Assembly (NCBI GenBank): GCA_002897675.1
Contig: BDSU01000024.1
Span: 1 to 64,000, forward strand
Reading direction: 5' to 3'
From: a bacterium BMS3Abin02
GTDB lineage: Bacteria > Actinomycetota > Acidimicrobiia > Spongiisociales > UBA4744
DNA length: 64,000 bases
Shown: positions 49,263 to 57,425 of the stretch, one piece after another
How the letters are laid out: each line of letters opens with the position of its first letter
How positions within the stretch are numbered: position 1 is the stretch's first letter
The notes under the pieces: model-generated
Told to the model about the DNA's origin: nothing
Database searches by the model: none
What the model saw: only the letters and a program-made list of their open reading frames with translations
Translations under genes and position numbers: made by a program

Positions 49263-50276
49263 TCAGCCGACAATCCACGGATAACCGAATCCGGAAGTTC
49301 TTGCGATGAACCCGAGAATCGTCAAGACAATCAATGCGAGCACAAAGATTCCGAATACCAAGAGCCCGACTCTTCGGTCCTCGCGGTTCGTTGAATGATC
49401 GATGAATGGGATGGCGAACAGCCCGACGAGGATGAGCAGTGGAACGTAGAAACCCGCCACCTGTGGGTGCAGCCACGCCAGCAGTTGCTGTATCCACAGC
49501 AGATACCACGGGGCCTTGGATGGATCGACCACACCGCTCGCAGGTGCGAACAGGGGCGCCGGCGCGGCGAGAGCCAGAAGCACGAGAAACACCGCCGAGA
49601 CGATGGCCGCGAAGAACTCGATCTTGAAGAGAGCAGGCAAGAGGTCGACTTCCTCTGGCTGGATGTCTTCGGCTGCAGCAGGAGTCACTTCCGTCGCCGG
49701 AGCGGACACCCCCTCGACAGCAGCCTCAGGGACAACAGCAGAAGCAGCAGGCTCCGACACGGGCTCTCGCGCGACAGCAGCCGCCGTAGACGGCGCCGCA
49801 GCAGGAACAGCCTCAGCAGGAGCAGCACCACCCAACATCTCCGCCAACACCTGCTCCAACGGAACACCAAGCGCCTTCGCCTTCGCCTCCGCAGAACGAC
49901 GCAACAACTTCTCCGGGATCGCCGAGACGTTCGCCGATGGCGAGACTGCCGGTTCCACCGTGGGTTCCACTGTCGGTTGCGGAGTTTCGGGCACCTCTCG
50001 AGGTTTCGCCTTCGGTGTCACTTTCTTCGGCACGGTATCTCGCACCGGCACCGGCGGCAGCGATGCAAGAGTCGCATCGCGCCAAGCCGCCTCCCGCTCG
50101 ACCAATTCCTCGGGGATCGTCGCCGGGACTTCGGGAGTCGGCTCGACACCATCCGGAAGCTCCACCGGCTCTCCGTCACCTACCGAGATTCCAGGGATCT
50201 CTTCATACGGTTCGCCGAGAGCCTTCGCTTTCGCCAAAGCGATGCGCCGGAGCAGTTCATCGGGGATGTCGACCAT
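49263..50276 (-). CDS. Cytochrome b C-terminal subunit with long repeat-bearing N-terminal extension
   Basis: A 337-residue protein. Residues from about 215 onward are a subunit IV-like membrane domain with three helices and the quinol-site region SKAPWYLLWIQQLLAWLHP. The first 200 residues are a soluble Pro/Ala-rich extension with repeats: IPDELLRRIALAKAKALG at residue 4, a worn IPEELVEREAAWRDATLA near 54, and IPEKLLRRSAEAKAKALG at 120. Base and codon use in the Ala-rich part is monotonous. It pairs with the cytochrome b6-like gene next to it; no Rieske gene is present here. Confidence 0.85.
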   Translation of the reverse strand: MVDIPDELLRRIALAKAKALGEPYEEIPGISVGDGEPVELPDGVEPTPEVPATIPEELVEREAAWRDATLASLPPVPVRDTVPKKVTPKAKPREVPETPQPTVEPTVEPAVSPSANVSAIPEKLLRRSAEAKAKALGVPLEQVLAEMLGGAAPAEAVPAAAPSTAAAVAREPVSEPAASAVVPEAAVEGVSAPATEVTPAAAEDIQPEEVDLLPALFKIEFFAAIVSAVFLVLLALAAPAPLFAPASGVVDPSKAPWYLLWIQQLLAWLHPQVAGFYVPLLILVGLFAIPFIDHSTNREDRRVGLLVFGIFVLALIVLTILGFIARTSGFGYPWIVG

Positions 50277-50285
50277 TTCGGCTCC

Positions 50286-50909
50286 TTACACCGGCCCAGA
50301 GAGGCCGTCTCTACGCACCTTCCACAGATGAACGGCGGCGAGCACGAGGAATACGAACGGAAGTAGAACGACGTGGAACACATAGGCGCGAAGGAGCGTC
50401 GCATCCGGCGTTGGGCCGAACAGCGCAGACTTGAGGGCGTTCCCGACGAGCGGAACGGAACGCACGACCGTCTCGACAACGGCCGCTACGGCCATTGCCC
50501 CCTGATCCCAGGGAAGGATGTTGCCGCTGACGGCCATCGCCCCCACGGCTGCCAGCAGCAGGACGCCGATCAGCCAGTTGGTGCGTCGCGCGCCTTTGTA
50601 GGCGCCGTGGTAGAAGACTCTCACCATATGAAAGAACGCAGAAACGATGAGCAAGTAGGCGGACCAGCGATGCAGGCTCCGCAGGAACGATGAGTAGCCG
50701 CCGGCCGCAAGGGCATGAGTGTCGGCGAACGCGGTGCTGAGCGCGGGCCGGTATCCGAACATCAGGAGAAGCCCCGTGACCGCCAGCACTCCTGCCAGCC
50801 CGACGCTGATTCCACCGAGGCCCAGCGTGTAGGAGAAACGCAGGGCGTACCGCTTCACTTTGGCGGGCTGAAGGATCACGAAGGGGTTGCGCGTCTGGTT
50901 ACCGGCCAC
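50286..50909 (-). CDS. Cytochrome b N-terminal subunit (second locus)
   Basis: A 207-residue four-helix cytochrome b6-like protein. Haem-ligand histidines lie in LHRWSAYLLIVSAFFHM and in YVFHVVLLP with AAVHLWKVRR. It resembles the copy at 12686-13414 but is shorter at the N-terminus. It overlaps the upstream membrane protein by 11 bases and is followed by the subunit IV-like gene. Confidence 0.9.
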   Translation of the reverse strand: MAGNQTRNPFVILQPAKVKRYALRFSYTLGLGGISVGLAGVLAVTGLLLMFGYRPALSTAFADTHALAAGGYSSFLRSLHRWSAYLLIVSAFFHMVRVFYHGAYKGARRTNWLIGVLLLAAVGAMAVSGNILPWDQGAMAVAAVVETVVRSVPLVGNALKSALFGPTPDATLLRAYVFHVVLLPFVFLVLAAVHLWKVRRDGLSGPV

Positions 50910-51396
50910 TGTCGCCCCTCTTGACGAGCGTCCGCCCGTACGCGGAGACGCTCGATACGCGGGATCCGCTTTTCACCGGCTCTCTGAGCAGGTGCTCCAC
51001 GGCGGCGAAGAGCGCCAAGACGTAGAGGAGCGACACCAGATCCTTCGCCCACTTCGGGCCGATGCTCTGCATCGAGATCAGCCACCAGGAAGGAAACACG
51101 GCGAACCCGAGGAATAGAGCGGAAGCGATCAGCACGGCACCCAACAGGGCTCGAGGCCATGTCATGGAGCGACCAACGAGCCAGAGATGCGCCACACCCA
51201 GCAGCACGAGCAGCGACCCTGCGAACACCACGGCGATTCCGATAGAGGCCACCACCGCTTGGGAGGCGGTCGACGCAGGAGTGGAGGGCCCTGCGACCAG
51301 CATCCCCACGACGAACAGCACTACCCCGAAGAGGATGGCCACGAGACCGCGGCCTCGATGCGGCTTCTGCTCACCAAGCCTCAATATCGTCCTCAC
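50899..51396 (-). CDS. Unrecognised four-helix membrane protein
   Basis: A 165-residue protein with about four membrane segments and no motif I recognise. It has the first position in the second cytochrome b operon and overlaps the next gene, so it may be a small partner subunit. It has no CxxCH or Rieske motif and cannot replace the missing Rieske protein. GTG at 51396 is the likely start. Confidence 0.7.
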   Translation of the reverse strand: MRTILRLGEQKPHRGRGLVAILFGVVLFVVGMLVAGPSTPASTASQAVVASIGIAVVFAGSLLVLLGVAHLWLVGRSMTWPRALLGAVLIASALFLGFAVFPSWWLISMQSIGPKWAKDLVSLLYVLALFAAVEHLLREPVKSGSRVSSVSAYGRTLVKRGDSGR

Positions 51397-51718
51397 TCAC
51401 ATCGCCGGTACTCTACCGCGCAATACCCTGTGCACCCGAAACCGCTTCGCGTCCCGAAAGAAAGCGCTCAAGTCCTGCCCCGATCGACCGATACTCCCTC
51501 CATGGACGGAGATGATTCGTCCATGCGAACAAAGTGTTCGCGGGGCAACGGGTGTACCGCCGCTCACGAGACCTCAGGCACGTTCAGCTGAGGTTTTGAC
51601 AAGGTAAGCCTCCCAGCCCGCCCCGGCGGCGGTCTCCCGTTCCCCCATGACTCGCCACACGAGCCGTGTTCCGCACTTCGTACTTCGTGCGGAACTTCGT
51701 GTCTGCAGAGCGGCGCCG
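51397..51718. other. 322-base gap with hairpins and possible small RNA
   Basis: No gene. CATGGACG (51501-51508) and CGTCCATG (51518-51525) form a stem; ACCTCAG and CTGAGGT (51571-51594) followed by TTTT form a terminator-like hairpin in plus orientation although no plus-strand gene precedes it. Near the end is the heptamer-bearing hairpin at 51668-51695. Confidence 0.4.
51668..51695. terminator. Hairpin after the SAM hydrolase gene, built on heptamer repeats
   Basis: GTTCCGCAC and GTGCGGAAC form a nine-base stem around a ten-base loop. The loop and flanks consist of ACTTCGT units like those at 8830-8860. It begins 24 bases beyond the stop of the minus-strand gene at 51719. Confidence 0.55.
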
Positions 51719-52525
51719 TCACTCCTTCGAGATCGTCACCTGTGTTCCGTCCGCGAGCCCGAATCGCTCGTCTGCCCGTCCCCCCCGGACCGCGACGGAG
51801 ATGAGTCCGCTGGAATCGGTGTGCAGCAGCGCATCTCCAGCCGGCACGTCCCCATAGGTGGACGCCCAAATGACGAGGTGTCGCCGGCTCCCGACAATGA
51901 GCACGAGATGGTCACCCTCCACTGCTCCCAGACGGTGCAAATCGTCGGGCCCGACGTTCGTCTGCACGTTTCCGAAGTGATCGATCCACCACGCTTCACC
52001 TTGCACCGAGCTCGCGCCTACATCAGGCAGTGGAAGCAACAGCGGGAAGAGCGATTCCGGATCGACTTCAGGACCGAGATCCTGGAGGCCTGCTTCTCCT
52101 GAAGCGAGTACGCCCGCAGCCGGCGCAAGCACATCGCGACCTGCGAACGTTGCACCTCGACCTGGAATCATCACCGCGGGATTCTCGATCGCCACGATCA
52201 CGTCGGCACCACCGACCATCGCCACTGCCGGAGACAGGAGGCCGTTGTCCGGACCAACGAAGAATCCCCACGGCGTGTTGGCCGCGATGGCCCTTCGCTC
52301 CGTTCCGACGCCGGGATCGACGACGCCCAATGCGACACCCTCGGGCAGGTACTGGATTGCGCGAAGCAACGAAAGCGCGCCGGCGCGAACCTTGCCCCGT
52401 CGAATCCCATGGGTGATATCGATCACCCTGCTCTCCGGCGCCAGCTTCGCCAGGACACCATGCACGACACCGACGAACTCGTCATCAGACCCGAAATCGG
52501 ATATGAATGAGATCGGCAGGCTCAT
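51719..52525 (-). CDS. SAM hydroxide adenosyltransferase (DUF62 family)
   Basis: A 268-residue member of the fluorinase/chlorinase-like family, which in most bacteria hydrolyses S-adenosylmethionine to adenosine and methionine. ISDFGSDDEFVGVVHGVL at the start, VVDPGVG and the RDVLAPAAG region are characteristic. ATG at 52525 follows a GGAGA SD. It is probably cytosolic. Halogenation activity is not expected from the family context. Confidence 0.88.
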   Translation of the reverse strand: MSLPISFISDFGSDDEFVGVVHGVLAKLAPESRVIDITHGIRRGKVRAGALSLLRAIQYLPEGVALGVVDPGVGTERRAIAANTPWGFFVGPDNGLLSPAVAMVGGADVIVAIENPAVMIPGRGATFAGRDVLAPAAGVLASGEAGLQDLGPEVDPESLFPLLLPLPDVGASSVQGEAWWIDHFGNVQTNVGPDDLHRLGAVEGDHLVLIVGSRRHLVIWASTYGDVPAGDALLHTDSSGLISVAVRGGRADERFGLADGTQVTISKE

Positions 52526-52631
52526 ACAGACAGTCTCCAATGACTGAGGCCGGCGTGCAAGTCGAGGCCGGCGTGCAGGCGCCAGGATCTCGGGCCGATC
52601 GTATGCCGGATTCAGACGCGACAGCGCTCAC

Positions 52632-52637
52632 TACCAT
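52632..52637 (+). promoter_or_regulatory. -10 box of the Clp1-like gene, probably leaderless
   Basis: TACCAT followed by CCGCCT and the ATG. Just upstream, a 14-base direct repeat (52546-52559 and 52564-52577) occurs with an 18-base period. Confidence 0.4.
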
Positions 52638-52643
52638 CCGCCT

Positions 52644-53537
52644 ATGCCTGAGACAGCCCACGATCTTCTCATTCAGGATCTCACCGTCCAGGGCGGCGTC
52701 GTGATGCTGCTCGGAGCTCCGGACACGGGCAAGACCTCATTCGCTCGACGTTTCCTCGAGAGCGCTATCGCTGCGGGGAAGCAAGCCGCCTACATCGACG
52801 CGGACGTTGGTCAGACGACGGTCGGCCCTCCCGCCTGTGTGGGTCTCAAGTGGGTGCGCGAGCGCGGTGACCTCGAGACACTCGAAGAGGCGGACGAACT
52901 CCGTTTCGTCGGGTCCATCTCACCCAAGCACCTCGTTCTCCAGGAGGTCATCGCAACCGCCACGCTGGTCGACCAGGTGAGGGGCGAAGCGGATCTGATC
53001 GTGATCGACACGACCGGCGCGATCTCCGGGGTAACCGGACAGACCCTCAAGTTTCACAAACTGGAACTGTGCCGGCCCGATGTGTTGGTGGCGCTGCAGC
53101 GGGGAAGCGAAATCGAGCCGATCATCGGAATGGCCCGCCGCTTCTTCTCCGCAGACGTGAGAGTGCTCGGCGTCCACCCCGACGTCGCTCCGGCTTCGCC
53201 GGTCGAGCGGTCCGCTCTTCGAGCAGAGAAGTTCGCTCGGGCGCTCGCCCCACCGTTGCACCGCTGGAAAGTCCGTCCGACGGTCTTCGCCCCATCTCTA
53301 CCCACCGGCCTCGATCTGGAGCGTCTCCACGACGTACTCGTCGGAGTGCACGATGGCAGAGGCCGCTGCCTCGGTCTGGGACTCCTCAAGCATGAGGATG
53401 GTCGCCTGCTGGTGCTCACAAACGTGACCGATGGCATGAAGGGTCTGCGTCTGGCCTCCCTGCGAATCGACCCGGAAACCTTCGACACGTCCCCCGTCAA
53501 CCTGCGGGAAGTGATGTTCGGCCTTGGAGACCGCTGA
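52644..53537 (+). CDS. Clp1/Grc3-like P-loop protein (putative polynucleotide 5'-kinase)
   Basis: A 297-residue P-loop protein: Walker A GAPDTGKTS, then YIDADVGQTTVGPP, which is the distinctive Clp1/Grc3 pattern, and Walker B-like LIVIDTTGAISG. Eukaryotic and archaeal relatives phosphorylate RNA 5'-hydroxyl ends; the bacterial role is not known to me. The C-terminal 60 residues form a separate small domain. It stands alone, divergent from the SAM hydrolase. Confidence 0.8.
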   Translation: MPETAHDLLIQDLTVQGGVVMLLGAPDTGKTSFARRFLESAIAAGKQAAYIDADVGQTTVGPPACVGLKWVRERGDLETLEEADELRFVGSISPKHLVLQEVIATATLVDQVRGEADLIVIDTTGAISGVTGQTLKFHKLELCRPDVLVALQRGSEIEPIIGMARRFFSADVRVLGVHPDVAPASPVERSALRAEKFARALAPPLHRWKVRPTVFAPSLPTGLDLERLHDVLVGVHDGRGRCLGLGLLKHEDGRLLVLTNVTDGMKGLRLASLRIDPETFDTSPVNLREVMFGLGDR

Positions 53538-53920
53538 GCCGGTATCTCACACTTGGGATCGCGACCCGCGTTGCGCCAAGACCGGAACGCGAACGCCGCG
53601 GCTCCTGCTGGTACCTGGTACACGATTGTGCCTGCAACGCCGGGGCCGCGCACCGGATCCCACCCACGCGCTGAGGCCCAAGGAACCTCCGCGAACCGTC
53701 CCCGCACTTCCCCTTGACAGGTAACGATCATGCTTCGGCACCTTGGGCCTCGCACTGTCGACACTACGAATTCGTCCCGAGCCAGTCAAGGACCTCGATT
53801 CGCACAAAAGTGCCATCTCATTGGTGCCTAATGGCCTTAACTGGATGTCGATCTGATCGTCCTTCGGGAGATTTCCACAGATCCACAGGGTCCTGTCCAC
53901 AGGGCATGTCGACAACTATT
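53538..53920. other. 383-base gap with inverted repeat and DnaA-like boxes
   Basis: No gene seen. GAGGCCCAAGG (53673-53683) and CCTTGGGCCTC (53741-53751) are perfect 11-base inverted repeats 57 bases apart, with a TTGACA at 53714 between them. Near the right end lie three CCACA boxes listed separately. Confidence 0.5.
53872..53901 (+). promoter_or_regulatory. Cluster of three DnaA-box-like sites
   Basis: TTTCCACA (53872), GATCCACA (53880) and TGTCCACA (53894) resemble TTNTCCACA within 30 bases. The cluster lies upstream of nothing replicative, so it may be a DnaA-binding regulatory or titration site. Confidence 0.3.
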
Positions 53921-54862
53921 TCAAGCCCATTTTTCGCGAGCTACGATGCTCCCGACCGTGCGGTCACCTCCCATCACCGGTACCACCCTCACGGACTCGA
54001 GCGCCCGACCGCCATCCCGGCCGACAAAACCCAAGTGGTCGAGCAGCGCGACCATCGCGGCGCCCGTCGGCCGCGATGAGCCGTCCCAGGATTTCACGGC
54101 GAGACCCATCTGGCCGCGAATCGACACACCGAGGCTTCCCTCGGCACCGACCTTTGCCGCTGCATCGAGCCAGGTCGCAATCAGTGACGGCGCCAAGCCC
54201 TGGTCATAGGTGAGGGCCGGATATCGATGCATCGCGTCCCATGCATACGCCAAACGATCCTGTGATCCAAGAACCGCGTAGGCGCGGGCGAGACTCCTCA
54301 CACTCCCACGAAATACAGGCGCTCCGCAGCCGTCGATTCCTACCGGTCCCGGATCGTGTCCGACGACTTCGGCCATCATGTCGAAGGTCCTGCGCTGTAG
54401 GGGATGCCCGGGGTCGAGGTAGGTCTCGATCGGCCAGTCCTGGGCAACGCAGGCACGCAGCATCGCCGCATGTTTCCCCGAGCAATTGTGCCATACGCGC
54501 TTCGGATGCTGATAGCCGGCTGCAACGACCCGGTCGCGGGCCTCGGCGGACGATGGCCACGATGGGGGACATTGCAGTGCAGCCTCATCGAGTCCGACCT
54601 CGGTGAGCATCGACCCGACGATCGCCACATGGACAGGGTGACCCCGGTGACTTGCGCAGGCCACGGCCATCTGCTCGGGGACGAGGTCGGCACCCAGCTC
54701 TTGGGACACGGTTGCCTGGAACGGCTTCGCCGCCGAGCGCAGAAAGAAGACCCGATCGATATCTCCAAGAGAGGCCACCAGTGCTCCCTCCGGAGTTACG
54801 GCTGCGATCGCACCGTCGTGGGTCGACTCCACCAGGCCGGAGCGAACGACCTCGGCGAGCAC
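53921..54862 (-). CDS. L-asparaginase II-like protein (AnsA/PF06089 family)
   Basis: A 313-residue enzyme of the plant-unrelated asparaginase II family. RSAAKPFQA, CASHRGHPVHV, HNCSGKHAAML and GIDGCGAPVF are the conserved blocks. It probably hydrolyses asparagine in the cytosol. GTG at 54862 is the start. AsnA, encoded at 60073, would catalyse the reverse process. Confidence 0.9.
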   Translation of the reverse strand: MLAEVVRSGLVESTHDGAIAAVTPEGALVASLGDIDRVFFLRSAAKPFQATVSQELGADLVPEQMAVACASHRGHPVHVAIVGSMLTEVGLDEAALQCPPSWPSSAEARDRVVAAGYQHPKRVWHNCSGKHAAMLRACVAQDWPIETYLDPGHPLQRRTFDMMAEVVGHDPGPVGIDGCGAPVFRGSVRSLARAYAVLGSQDRLAYAWDAMHRYPALTYDQGLAPSLIATWLDAAAKVGAEGSLGVSIRGQMGLAVKSWDGSSRPTGAAMVALLDHLGFVGRDGGRALESVRVVPVMGGDRTVGSIVAREKWA

Positions 54863-54957
54863 CGTCAGAGCCCCGACGCGCTCGCGTCAAACATCAGGAT
54901 CACTCTGTGTACGGGTTCCCCGCCTCTCGCTCCACATCCTCGATACGAACACTCGCA

Positions 54958-55482
54958 CTAGAGAATGGTCAAGTCGGCCGCGTCGTCTTTGTAGCGTCGC
55001 ACGAGCTCGACGCGAAGAGCATCCACGACCTTCTGGACTGCCTTCCGACTCGACGAGATGTCGATCTCGGCCTCTTTCAGGGATTCGCGAATATCGCCCA
55101 GTTCATCATCGTCGATGACCGGCAACCTCGAAAGGAAGTCGTCGCCGAGCACGTGATCGATGTGCCGCCGGTGGGTGTCTGGAAGGTCCGGCGCGAAGAC
55201 CGTCGGAAACCTGGTGGGACCGCCTTGCGTCGTTTCTCCGGCGCCGAGAACGTCCGGAAGTGCCTCGATCAGAGAGCGCGTCTCTTCCCCCGCGCGGCGG
55301 CGAAGCTCGAATGCGAGGATGTCGAGCCTTCCATGCAGCAACCTGCGGTAGTACGACAGCTCCGTCTCGACTTCGTCTGCGACCTTCTTCCGGGAACGCA
55401 GCTCTGCCAGGTCGATGGACTGCAGGTCCTCCACGTAGGAAGGATGGAGAACGATGTCGATGCGGCGGCGGTATTCGGTCAT
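54958..55482 (-). CDS. rsiG: RsiG/AmfC-family c-di-GMP-binding anti-sigma factor
   Basis: A 174-residue, mostly helical protein. Two copies of the RsiG c-di-GMP motif E(x3)S(x2)R(x3)Q(x3)D are visible: a perfect one at E139-S143-R146-Q150-D154 and one at E39-S43-R46-H50-D54, where His replaces Gln. In Streptomyces, RsiG with c-di-GMP sequesters the sigma factor WhiG; no whiG is in this window. The ATG shares a TGATG junction with the M23 peptidase stop. Confidence 0.85.
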   Translation of the reverse strand: MTEYRRRIDIVLHPSYVEDLQSIDLAELRSRKKVADEVETELSYYRRLLHGRLDILAFELRRRAGEETRSLIEALPDVLGAGETTQGGPTRFPTVFAPDLPDTHRRHIDHVLGDDFLSRLPVIDDDELGDIRESLKEAEIDISSSRKAVQKVVDALRVELVRRYKDDAADLTIL

Positions 55483-56588
55483 CAGCCGCACACTCTCTTC
55501 AAGGTCGGATACGGGTTGACGGGTGAGCCACCCCCCGGATGAAGTTGGAAATGCACGTGTGTTGCTCCTCCATATGCGTTGCCGCTGTTGCCGTTATAGC
55601 CGACTACCTGGCCCTTCGTCACGCGGTCACCGGTCTTGAGGCCCGCTGCCCAGCCGCTGAGATGCGCATAGTAGAAGTCGACCCCGTACGTTGCATAGAC
55701 CCACACGGACTTGCCCCCCAGCCTGTTGTTATAGACGCGCACGGTTCCATCGGCAACGGCGACGACGGGTTGGCCCCTCGGAGCAAAGATATCGGTGCCT
55801 TTGTGGGTCCGGCCTCCCGAACGGGGAGCACCCCATGTGTCGCGAAAATACACCGCCGACGGATCCATCGGGCAGATGAACCCAGGCGTGGCAGAAGCCG
55901 GAACACCACCGGCAGCGCCCTTCCTGCGAGCGGCGGCCAGGGCGGCGGCCCGGGCCTGCTCCTGCCGGTACTTCAAGTCGATCTTGCGGCACTTGGCGCT
56001 CAGTTCTGCGGAAGCCGCGGCCTGGTCCTCCATGATCGAGTTCATCTGCTCAGCCGCCGCGGCCGCCTGCCGGCCGAGGGCGGTGAGTCGCGCTTGCTCT
56101 GCTTGCCAGTCATTTCGGATGCGTTCCAGGTCACGCTTGAGTGCGCCGAGCTGGTCGATCGACGAGATATCTTCTGCGGTCACGACCGAGAGGAACTCCT
56201 GCCCGGTGAGCGCGGCATCGACCGAAGTCGCGAACAGCACGGCCTCGGTTCCTGGCGAACCACCGTTCATGTACATCTCGACGGCTCGGTCCATGACATT
56301 GTCACGGATCTCGGCGATGACGGCGGTCTTGTCGTCGATCCGTTCCCGAAACTGGAATACGCGCAACGCCACTTCCTCCAGCTCCTGGTTGACCGCGTCG
56401 TAGTGGTTCTCGGCATCGTTGGCTCTGACGCGGGCATCGTCCAGACGCTGCTGGGCCGCCCTCGAGTCGGAGCACGCGGCGTCACGCTCCGCTTTGGTCA
56501 CCGACAGCGCCGGAAAAGCCGTCGACAGCAGCCAAACGAAGACGAGAGGAAACACGAGCAGGGTACGTCGAACCCGCAGCCATTGCAT
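55482..56588 (-). CDS. M23-family peptidoglycan peptidase with coiled coil
   Basis: A 368-residue exported protein: signal peptide ending about residue 29, a long coiled coil (about 35-215), then a LytM/M23 domain. Zinc ligands lie in RTHKGTDIFAP and THVHFQLH. The domain order matches EnvC/RipA-like cell-wall hydrolases or their activators. ATG at 56588 gives a clean signal peptide. It is co-transcribed with rsiG, linking envelope remodelling with c-di-GMP control. Confidence 0.92.
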   Translation of the reverse strand: MQWLRVRRTLLVFPLVFVWLLSTAFPALSVTKAERDAACSDSRAAQQRLDDARVRANDAENHYDAVNQELEEVALRVFQFRERIDDKTAVIAEIRDNVMDRAVEMYMNGGSPGTEAVLFATSVDAALTGQEFLSVVTAEDISSIDQLGALKRDLERIRNDWQAEQARLTALGRQAAAAAEQMNSIMEDQAAASAELSAKCRKIDLKYRQEQARAAALAAARRKGAAGGVPASATPGFICPMDPSAVYFRDTWGAPRSGGRTHKGTDIFAPRGQPVVAVADGTVRVYNNRLGGKSVWVYATYGVDFYYAHLSGWAAGLKTGDRVTKGQVVGYNGNSGNAYGGATHVHFQLHPGGGSPVNPYPTLKRVCG

Positions 56589-56707
56589 GACGGCCTGAGC
56601 GTACAGCGGGTTTCGTGTTCCGTGAAGCTCCGTCAGGAGAGCCGATACCCTCCCCGTACTCTCGGATCGCCGTCGATCCCGCGCACCGGATCGTCCCGAG
56701 TCGGCGG

Positions 56708-57046
56708 TTACTCCTCCCTTCCCCGGTAGATTCGCACGTCCGCCTTCTCCACGGTCACGAGGCCTTCGGTCACCATTTCGTCGAGGATCGGCAGGATACG
56801 AGTCATGGCCGTTCGACGATCGACACATTCGATCACGATGGGAAGATCCTCTGAGAGCCGCAGGACCCTGGCGGTGTGGATGGTCGAAGATGCCCCGAAC
56901 CCTTCGATTCCCCGAAATACGGTCGCACCGGCGAGTCCCTCGCGACGGAGCATGAGTACGATCGCCTCGTAGAGCGGTCTCCCCTCGTATTCATCGGATT
57001 CACCGATGAAGATCCTCAGCAAGCTGCCGTCTTCGATGTTCTCCAT
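56708..57046 (-). CDS. DUF190 protein of the fluoride-export operon
   Basis: A 112-residue PII-like ferredoxin-fold protein of the DUF190 family, which is commonly found beside crcB. RIFIGESDEYEGRPLYEAIV and GATVFRGIEGFG are the conserved parts. Probably modulates or accompanies the fluoride channel. It follows the crcB pair by 13 bases. Confidence 0.9.
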   Translation of the reverse strand: MENIEDGSLLRIFIGESDEYEGRPLYEAIVLMLRREGLAGATVFRGIEGFGASSTIHTARVLRLSEDLPIVIECVDRRTAMTRILPILDEMVTEGLVTVEKADVRIYRGREE

Positions 57047-57059
57047 CTGCTCCTCCTTC

Positions 57060-57425
57060 TCATATCATCATCCCCACCAGCAATCCGATGCCGGCCACGC
57101 CGGCTCCGATCACGAGTGTTCCCGCCACATTCCAGATCCCCGAACGGATCCCCGCAGCGCCTCCGCTCTCTGCAAGGTAGATCGTCTCGACCATCCATGT
57201 CGAGAATGTCGTATACCCACCGAGAAAGCCGGCCGTCACCGGCAGCACCCACCAGGCGTCGGGCGCGGATCCAACGACAAAACCGAGCAGTGCTGCACCG
57301 CTCACGTTGACAACGAACGTTCCCCAAGGTCGAGGGTCACGCACGCGTCGCTGGACGAGGCCGATCATCTCGTATCGTGCGAGAGCTCCGAACCCTCCCG
57401 CCAGCACGATCACGATCCAGATCAT
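57060..57425 (-). CDS. crcB: Fluoride channel CrcB/Fluc, second of a pair
   Basis: A 121-residue four-helix membrane protein. GGFGALARYEM, WGTFVVNVSGAALLGF and GFLGGYTTFSTW carry the conserved Asn and Phe of the Fluc pore. The ATG overlaps the stop of the other crcB gene; paired genes like this often encode a heterodimer. Confidence 0.94.
   Translation of the reverse strand: MIWIVIVLAGGFGALARYEMIGLVQRRVRDPRPWGTFVVNVSGAALLGFVVGSAPDAWWVLPVTAGFLGGYTTFSTWMVETIYLAESGGAAGIRSGIWNVAGTLVIGAGVAGIGLLVGMMI

Noticed and set aside
51719-52525. Fluorinase or chlorinase
   Set aside because: The family is shared, but most members hydrolyse SAM, and the halogenase-specific insertions were not seen.
53872-53901. 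Chromosomal origin
   Set aside because: Three CCACA boxes alone, with no dnaA, dnaN or AT-rich unwinding region nearby, do not make an origin.
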